6,529 nucleotides of DNA from assembly GCA_023392575.1 (NCBI GenBank), contig JAEVYV010000055.1:1-6529 (forward strand), given 5' to 3'. Both the position numbers and the translations under genes were made by a program. Shown here one piece after another: positions 6,038-6,529 of the stretch. Source of the stretch: Bacteroidota bacterium. GTDB lineage: Bacteria > Bacteroidota > Bacteroidia > Chitinophagales > Chitinophagaceae. The notes beneath the pieces were generated by a model. It was not told where the DNA came from, ran no database searches, and was given only the letters and a program-made list of their open reading frames with translations. The first letter of the stretch is position 1, and every line of letters begins with the position of its first letter.

Positions 6038-6529
6038 ATGGAAGAATCAGTTTTTCAAACCCGTACCGATCTGACCGAATTGAACGAAGCGGTAAATGCG
6101 GTCAGAGACCAAATCAAAAAAGTGATTGTGGGGCAGGACGAAATGGTGCGTTTAATTATTGTGGCCCTGCTGGCCGACGGACATGTATTGATCGAAGGGG
6201 TACCCGGCGTAGCCAAAACCCTGACGGCAAAGCTGGTGGCCCGGTCGCTGGACGTGCAGTTCTCCCGCATCCAATTCACACCGGATCTCATGCCATCCGA
6301 TGTGTTGGGTACACCTGTTTTTAATCCCCAACAAGCCAGTTTTGACTTTAAAAAAGGCCCCCTTTTCAGCAACGTGGTTTTGATTGACGAGATCAACCGG
6401 GCGCCAGCCAAAACACAGGCAGCCCTGTTTGAAGTAATGGAAGAAAAACAAATTACGGTGGACGGCAAAAGCTATCCCATGCAACCGCCGTTTATGGTGC
6501 TGGCCACGCAAAACCCGATAGAGCAGGAG
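6038..6529 (+). CDS. MoxR family AAA+ ATPase (N-terminal 164 residues; 3' end beyond window)
   Basis: Cytoplasmic ATP-driven chaperone-like protein of the MoxR family. Such proteins are about 320-330 residues long, so roughly half is present. Seen: VIVGQDEMV near residues 29-37, Walker A EGVPGVAKT (53-61; K60 and T61 bind the nucleotide phosphates), the FTPDLMPSDVLG segment (81-92) typical of MoxR, Walker B VVLIDEINRAP (113-123; D117 and E118 for Mg2+ and catalysis), the KTQAALFEVMEEKQITVDG segment (125-143) and sensor 1 ATQNP (156-160; N159). Sensor 2 and the C-terminal lid lie outside. All visible catalytic residues are intact. MoxR proteins typically work with vWA-containing partners, often a DUF58 protein encoded immediately downstream. 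The ATG is 1 nt after the DUF4350 stop, with no separate promoter. Family assignment is near certain; the specific substrate is unknown. Confidence 0.98.
   Translation, partial: MEESVFQTRTDLTELNEAVNAVRDQIKKVIVGQDEMVRLIIVALLADGHVLIEGVPGVAKTLTAKLVARSLDVQFSRIQFTPDLMPSDVLGTPVFNPQQASFDFKKGPLFSNVVLIDEINRAPAKTQAALFEVMEEKQITVDGKSYPMQPPFMVLATQNPIEQE

Noticed and set aside
5545..6511. Minus-strand open frames across the DUF4350 and MoxR genes
   Set aside because: Antisense shadows of confidently identified genes; no family resemblance and no start context.
1..6529. tRNA, rRNA, CRISPR array, insertion sequence, att site or phage genes
   Set aside because: Reading through the intergenic regions on both strands showed no cloverleaf-like pattern, no regularly spaced repeats, no transposase or integrase; nearly all of the window is explained by seven genes.

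Overview
The window looks like a chromosomal segment from a member of the Bacteroidota. Three observations support this. The gene families and their order (RDD, SpoIIM-like, DUF4129, DUF4350, MoxR) are a combination I know mainly from that phylum. There is a DUF5362-type membrane protein. Several starts lack a Shine-Dalgarno sequence, with AT-rich leaders. I cannot resolve the rank below phylum. Base composition looks close to balanced by eye (not computed), and nothing suggests a mobile element, prophage or CRISPR locus.

Layout. (1) Positions 1-1455, minus strand: the first 485 codons of a KUP/Kup-type potassium transporter in one unbroken frame that runs off the left edge. (2) Positions 1456-1613: an AT-rich divergent intergenic region. 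(3) Positions 1614-2078, plus strand: a small three-helix membrane protein of the DUF5362 type. (4) Positions 2079-2200: a short convergent gap with no convincing gene. (5) Positions 2201-2995, minus strand: an RDD-family membrane protein with a soluble C-terminal tail. (6) Positions 2996-3087: a divergent control region containing a perfect 11-bp inverted repeat with a 12-base spacer. (7) Positions 3088-6529, plus strand: a tightly packed operon of a SpoIIM-family membrane protein (TTG start), a DUF4129 protein with signal peptide and one membrane helix, a DUF4350 protein with two membrane helices, and the first 164 codons of a MoxR-family AAA+ ATPase that runs off the right edge. Successive genes overlap by 8 nt, overlap by 4 nt (ATGA), and are 1 nt apart, so they are almost certainly co-transcribed and translationally coupled.

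How the genes work together. The kup gene is a stand-alone potassium uptake gene. The RDD/SpoIIM/DUF4129/DUF4350/MoxR group is a conserved but poorly characterised neighbourhood. The likeliest picture is a cytoplasmic MoxR ATPase remodelling or activating a set of inner-membrane partners, with a vWA-type DUF58 protein expected just beyond the right edge. The divergent RDD gene shares the control region and probably belongs to the same system. The substrate of the system cannot be read from this window.
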